Positions 61,501 through 64,000 of a stretch of DNA of 64,000 bases are shown here, in pieces (within the stretch, counting starts at the first letter, position 1; each line of letters starts with the position of its first letter). The notes beneath the pieces are model-generated. The model worked only from the letters and a program-made list of their open reading frames with translations, had not been told where the DNA came from and made no database searches. The position numbers and the translations under genes are program-made. The DNA is from Streptomyces griseus (GTDB taxonomy: Bacteria; Actinomycetota; Actinomycetes; Streptomycetales; Streptomycetaceae): positions 62,001-126,000 of the forward strand of contig NZ_UAVD01000004.1 in the NCBI RefSeq assembly GCF_900460065.1, given 5' to 3'.

Positions 61501-61587
61501 CCCGGCGGAGGAGAGGGCGTCGAAGTCGACGTCCTGGGTGGCGCCGAACGGCCCGAAGGCGGTGATGCTCAGGCGGTGCAGTCTCAC
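58522..61587 (-). CDS. sbcC: Exonuclease subunit SbcC (Rad50-like)
   Basis: A 1021-residue SMC-like ATPase. Walker A GPTGAGKTS is at residues 35-43; two long coiled coils flank the zinc hook CTVC (C517, C520), almost exactly in the middle; signature LSGGETFFASLALALG and Walker B DTLFIDEGFGSLD are near the C-terminus. With SbcD it opens hairpins and trims DNA ends in repair. It starts with GTG 61587 overlapping the sbcD stop (GTGA). Confidence 0.96.
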   Translation of the reverse strand: MRLHRLSITAFGPFGATQDVDFDALSSAGLFLLHGPTGAGKTSVLDAVCFALYGAVPGARQSPGASLRSDHAPADLPTEVQLELTVGGRRLEVTRSPAQPRPKKRGDGFTLEKAQSRLRGHDPERGWQALSKSHQEIGEELTRLIGMSRDQFCQVVLLPQGDFARFLRSDAEARGKLLGRLFDTRRFAAVEERLAELRRGGEARVIAADERILALAQRIAQAAGPAGGEATPIAARRGEPGLAEAVLEWAAVARSTARERLDIAHRVLTGAEGRQRTARHALDTERELARLQERYEETVRRAAALEERRPEHDRCQEELERARKADRVAPALELREEAELAHRRADAALDRARAQLPSDLADAGPDQLAELERRFRQELGGLESARRAEARSAGIDGERERLERESRADDATVRDADAWLAGWDAVHAGLRERIATAQEAATRAERLAGLLAPARRRLEAARRRDALADELLAAGETLAEARERALDAHESWLGLRERRLRDIAAELAAGLVDGTPCTVCGSAEHPAPATEGDGHVDRATEETALTAHRRAEETRARAEQALGLVRERHATAHAEARDAAAPAAADGASAAAVADGEAQGAPGPSVDELRDTVDRLAAEHAAEHLLAAGTHAAREALDAAEREHADRLELRQEAERRAAARTSRREALDREQTALHDELAAVRGASGSVAAHADRLTRRVELLAEAAEAVRAEQDAARRRKEADDRLSDAAFRAGFDTPEAAAATLLDPAAQRDLQHRIDAWQAEAAAVADRRAERDAREAAEQPAARPSAAQGAFETAEWLLREASSALAAADQRCGELTRLSRQAADEVRRLGPVRQEYERVARLAGLAAGTSADNERKMRLEAYVLAARLEQVAAAATARLQRMSSGRYTLVHSDARTGGRRAGLGLHVVDAWTGSERDTATLSGGETFFASLALALGLADVVTEEAGGVRLDTLFIDEGFGSLDDQTLDEVLDVLDSLRERDRSVGIVSHVADLRRRIPVRLEVVKERQGSSVRHRL

Positions 61588-62753
61588 CGGGACACCTCGC
61601 GGACGGTCTCGTCGACCCGTACGTCGTCGAACGCGGCCCGCAGCACGGTGCGTTCGAGGTCGCTGGGGCCGCTGCCGCCGCGGACGTGGGCGACGAAGTC
61701 CTCGGCGATCTGGTGGTCGTCGCGGCCCCGAAGGCGCTGGGCGTAGGACGCCCCCGGGTCGTCCGGCGGTCGCTCGGGGTCGAAGACGAGGCTGAGGGTG
61801 CCCGGGAAGCGCCGGGCGAGGCGGGCCATGGGTTCGGCGGGGCGCACCGGATCGGTGAGGGTGGCCTCCACCCAGGCCTGCTCGTGGCGGTCCAGGGCGG
61901 GGTCCTCCAGGAGGGTGTCCAGCCGGCCCCGGAGCCGGGCGAGGGGCCGCTCCACGGGGCAGTCGATCCGTTCCTCGGCGGCGATGCCCCCGTCGGCGTC
62001 GAGGTCGATGAGCCACATGGTCTTGCGGTGGTCGGCCTCGGAGAAGGAGTAGGCGAGCGGGGATCCGGAGTAGCGGACGCGGTCCGTGACCCGCTGGGAG
62101 CCGTGGAGATGGCCGAGGGCCACGTAGTCGACACCGTCGAAGACCCCTGCGGGGACGGCGGCGACTCCGCCGACGGTGATGTCGCGTTCGCTGTCGCTGG
62201 GCTCCCCGCCCGCCACGAAGGCGTGGGCGAGGACGACGGAGCGGGTGCCCTCCGGGCGGGTGGCGAGGTCTGCGCGGACCCGGTCCATCGCGGCGGTGAG
62301 GACCGCCTCGTGACCGGCCCTGTCCGCCCGGAGGGCGTCCTTGACCAGGGCCGGTTCCAGGTAGGGCAGCCCGTAGAACGCCACGTCGCCGTGGGTGTCG
62401 GCGAGCACGACGGGGGTGGCGCAGTTCTCCGGGTCGGTCCGCAGGTGGACCCCGGCGCGTTCGAGGAGGCCGGCGCCGACGCCGAGCCGGCGGGCCGAGT
62501 CGTGGTTGCCGGAGATCATGACGGTGGGGACGCCCGAGGCGGCCAGCCGGTGCAGCGCGCGGTCGAACAGCTCGACGGCGCTGAGCGGCGGGACGGCCCG
62601 GTCGTAGACGTCGCCCGCGACGAGGACGGCGTCCACCTCGCGTTCCCGGACGGTCGCCACGAGATGGTCGAGGTAGGCGGCCTGGGCGTCGAGGAGGGAG
62701 ACCCGGTGGAAGGACCTGCCCAGGTGCCAGTCCGAGGTGTGCAGGATCCTCAC
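61584..62753 (-). CDS. sbcD: Exonuclease subunit SbcD (Mre11-like)
   Basis: A 389-residue metallophosphatase-fold nuclease. Motifs I-V are clear: HTSDWHLGRSF, AGDVYDRA, SGNHDSARRLG, VLAHAF and LGHLHGSQ. It needs manganese and acts as nuclease of the SbcCD complex. GTG 62753 after GGAGCGATGGC is chosen because the domain starts there; the upstream frame is low-complexity Gly/Arg/Asp sequence. It is first of the sbcD-sbcC pair. Confidence 0.95.
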   Translation of the reverse strand: MRILHTSDWHLGRSFHRVSLLDAQAAYLDHLVATVREREVDAVLVAGDVYDRAVPPLSAVELFDRALHRLAASGVPTVMISGNHDSARRLGVGAGLLERAGVHLRTDPENCATPVVLADTHGDVAFYGLPYLEPALVKDALRADRAGHEAVLTAAMDRVRADLATRPEGTRSVVLAHAFVAGGEPSDSERDITVGGVAAVPAGVFDGVDYVALGHLHGSQRVTDRVRYSGSPLAYSFSEADHRKTMWLIDLDADGGIAAEERIDCPVERPLARLRGRLDTLLEDPALDRHEQAWVEATLTDPVRPAEPMARLARRFPGTLSLVFDPERPPDDPGASYAQRLRGRDDHQIAEDFVAHVRGGSGPSDLERTVLRAAFDDVRVDETVREVSR

Positions 62754-63028
62754 GCCATCGCTCCGGCGGGTTCGGCCGGCACCGGCGCTCCGGTGGAACC
62801 GGCCGGCTCCGTCCCTCCGCCGGTCACGGCCCGCACCGCCACCCGGCCGGTCGCGTCCGGCATCGTCACTCCGCCGGTTGTGGCCTGCATCGTCGTCCTC
62901 CACCCCGTGGGCCGCGCCACCGGCGGCCCGTGATCCCGCTCGGCACCGGCCACGCTATCGCCGCCGGGCCGCCGAACCCGCATCGATCATGATTTTGGCC
63001 CCGTGGGATTGGCCTCACCTCGCGGGGT
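62754..63028. repeat. Low-complexity gap with imperfect repeats before sbcD
   Basis: A GC-rich region with many CCGGC/CCGGT runs. A 24-bp imperfect copy pair starting CTCCGCCGGT lies at 62815-62838 and 62869-62892. It produces long spurious open frames on both strands. The sbcD promoter should be here but cannot be placed. Confidence 0.5.
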
Positions 63029-63661
63029 TCACGCGCTCGCGTCCCCGTACGCCTCGCCGCCCAGCTCCAGCACGGCCGTCCCCGCGGTCGCGTCGGCCAG
63101 CCAGGCGGTGAACGCCTCGACGTCGCCGTCCGGCAGCCCGATGCCGATGGTGACGGCCTCGGCGTACCGCACCTCGCGGACGTCCCGCCCGGTGGCCCGC
63201 AGGTCGTTCTCCAGCTTTCCGGCCCGCTGGTGGTCGACCCGGATCGTGGCGAGGCGGAAGCGCTGCCGGGTGATGGTGCCGAGCGTGTCGAGGGCCTCGC
63301 CGACCACTCCCCCGTACGCCCGGATCAGCCCGCCCGCCCCGAGTTTGACCCCGCCGTAGTAGCGGGTCACGACCGCCACGGCGTACCGCACCTCCCGGCG
63401 CATGAGCATCTGGAGCATCGGGACGCCGGCGGTGCCGCCGGGTTCGCCGTCGTCGCTCGCCTTCTGCACGGCGGCGTCGGCTCCGATCACGTACGCGAAG
63501 CAGTTGTGGGAGGCGGTCGGGTGCTCCTTGCGGACGCGGGCGACGAAGTCCTGGGCTTCCTGTTCGGTGGCGGCGGGGGCGAGGGAGCAGAGGAAACGGG
63601 ATCGGTTGATCTCGCTCTCGTGCACACCCGCGCGGGCGACGGTCCGGTACTGCTCCTGCAT
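63029..63661 (-). CDS. YigZ/IMPACT family protein
   Basis: A 210-residue IMPACT-family protein: N-terminal domain (residues about 15-125) with ASHNCFAYVIG, SDDGEPGGTAGVPML and VTRYYGGVKLGAGGLIRAYGG, then a DUF1949-type domain. Function is not settled; the fold suggests RNA or ribosome interaction. It appears leaderless: TAGGGT is 6 nt before ATG. Confidence 0.92.
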   Translation of the reverse strand: MQEQYRTVARAGVHESEINRSRFLCSLAPAATEQEAQDFVARVRKEHPTASHNCFAYVIGADAAVQKASDDGEPGGTAGVPMLQMLMRREVRYAVAVVTRYYGGVKLGAGGLIRAYGGVVGEALDTLGTITRQRFRLATIRVDHQRAGKLENDLRATGRDVREVRYAEAVTIGIGLPDGDVEAFTAWLADATAGTAVLELGGEAYGDASA

Positions 63662-63735
63662 CCGTCCACCCTATGCGCCGCCGCGAGGGCGGGCCCCGGC
63701 GGGAATGGGGAGGTGGGGACGTCGGTTGTCCGGGC

Positions 63736-64000
63736 ATGGACACAGACGGCACGGCAGACGGCGGCGCGGTGGACGCGTACGCGGACGACGCGACGATCCG
63801 GCGGATCCTCCAGGACACGGGCGGCACCTGGGCGGTGGTGGGCCTCTCCGGCAACCGTTCCCGGACGGCGTACGGAGTGGCGGAGGTCCTCCAGCGGTTC
63901 GGCAAGCGGGTGGTGCCGGTGCACCCGAAGGCCGAGACGGTGCACGGGGAGCAGGGATACGCCTCGCTCACGGAGATCCCCTTCCCGGTCGACGTGGTGG
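63736..64000 (+). CDS. CoA-binding domain protein (YccU-like), N-terminal part
   Basis: The first 88 residues are present; the gene runs off the window. After an acidic N-terminus it has TWAVVGLSGNRSRTAYGVAE and LQRFGKRVVPVHPK, the Rossmann-like CoA-binding fold of YccU-type proteins (usually about 140 residues). The binding partner and role are unknown. It is divergent from yigZ. Confidence 0.85.
   Translation, partial: MDTDGTADGGAVDAYADDATIRRILQDTGGTWAVVGLSGNRSRTAYGVAEVLQRFGKRVVPVHPKAETVHGEQGYASLTEIPFPVDVV

Noticed and set aside
58531..61746. 1071-codon open frame on the plus strand opposite sbcC
   Set aside because: Composition is Gly/Ala/Leu-rich with no fold; sbcC on the other strand has Walker, signature and zinc-hook motifs.
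62750..62983. 77-codon minus-strand frame ending on the sbcD start codon
   Set aside because: The overlap looks like coupling, but the sequence is low-complexity repeats (Gly/Thr/Pro/Ala) and lacks a ribosome site.

Overview
This 64 kb window is ordinary high-GC chromosomal DNA of a Streptomyces species (Actinomycetota). The evidence is the strong G/C bias at third codon positions, GTG and TTG starts, ATGA/GTGA gene overlaps, leaderless promoters of the form TAnnnT plus 6-8 nt plus start codon, a WhiJ/Aba-type regulator set with a rare TTA codon, a c-di-AMP riboswitch ahead of an NlpC/P60 hydrolase, and streptomycete gene content. From memory, the order murT-gatD-pfkA ... ureABCFGD ... bioFBAD ... 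purB ... sbcCD resembles the S. coelicolor core chromosome. I see no tRNA, rRNA, insertion sequence, prophage, integrase, attachment site or CRISPR array.

Layout. 1-8.6 kb: a truncated acyl-CoA dehydrogenase with a divergent TetR regulator and a large palindrome between them; peptide deformylase; the lipid II amidation pair MurT/GatD; PfkA; a CtaG-like cytochrome oxidase assembly protein; a PlsC-type acyltransferase; an NAD-dependent epimerase. 8.6-16.8 kb: a secreted tripeptidyl-aminopeptidase-like hydrolase, a complete ureABCFGD urease operon with a likely nitrogen-control box, and a TetR/membrane-protein divergon with duplicated operators. 17-21 kb: an orphan YefM-like antitoxin facing a ClpP paralogue that lacks the catalytic His, then a c-di-AMP riboswitch-controlled cell-wall hydrolase and a LysE/LysR divergon.

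21-28.3 kb: a WhiJ/Aba-type set (ATPase, XRE regulator with a TTA codon, DUF397 protein), then biotin biosynthesis (bioF divergent from bioB-bioA-bioD) and a methyltransferase. 28.3-35 kb: a Doc-like/ribbon-helix-helix toxin-antitoxin pair, a GNAT enzyme, two coupled CNNM/CorC-type transporters preceded by a possible Pro/Arg-rich leader peptide, an SGNH hydrolase, PurB and Mug. 35-45.6 kb: an ABC transporter divergent from a two-component system, a ROK regulator, a DasR-like GntR regulator with a DasR-type palindrome upstream, an ECF41 sigma factor divergent from an alpha/beta hydrolase, and an EamA exporter divergent from a MocR regulator.

45.7-64 kb: a Tat-exported PhoD phosphatase; a coupled SWIM zinc-finger/911-residue protein pair of unknown function; a membrane-anchored ACT-GNAT fusion; a methionine gamma-lyase-like enzyme divergent from an Lrp regulator (as in mdeA/mdeR); a DUF885 protein; an ATP-grasp protein; a rhodanese divergent from a second Lrp regulator; SbcC-SbcD; YigZ; and a truncated CoA-binding protein.

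No obvious large novel system is present. The least explained parts are the SWIM/911-aa pair, the ClpP/orphan-antitoxin locus, the degenerate Doc-like pair and the ACT-GNAT fusion. All operator and promoter calls are read by eye; protein family names come from recognised motifs without database searches.
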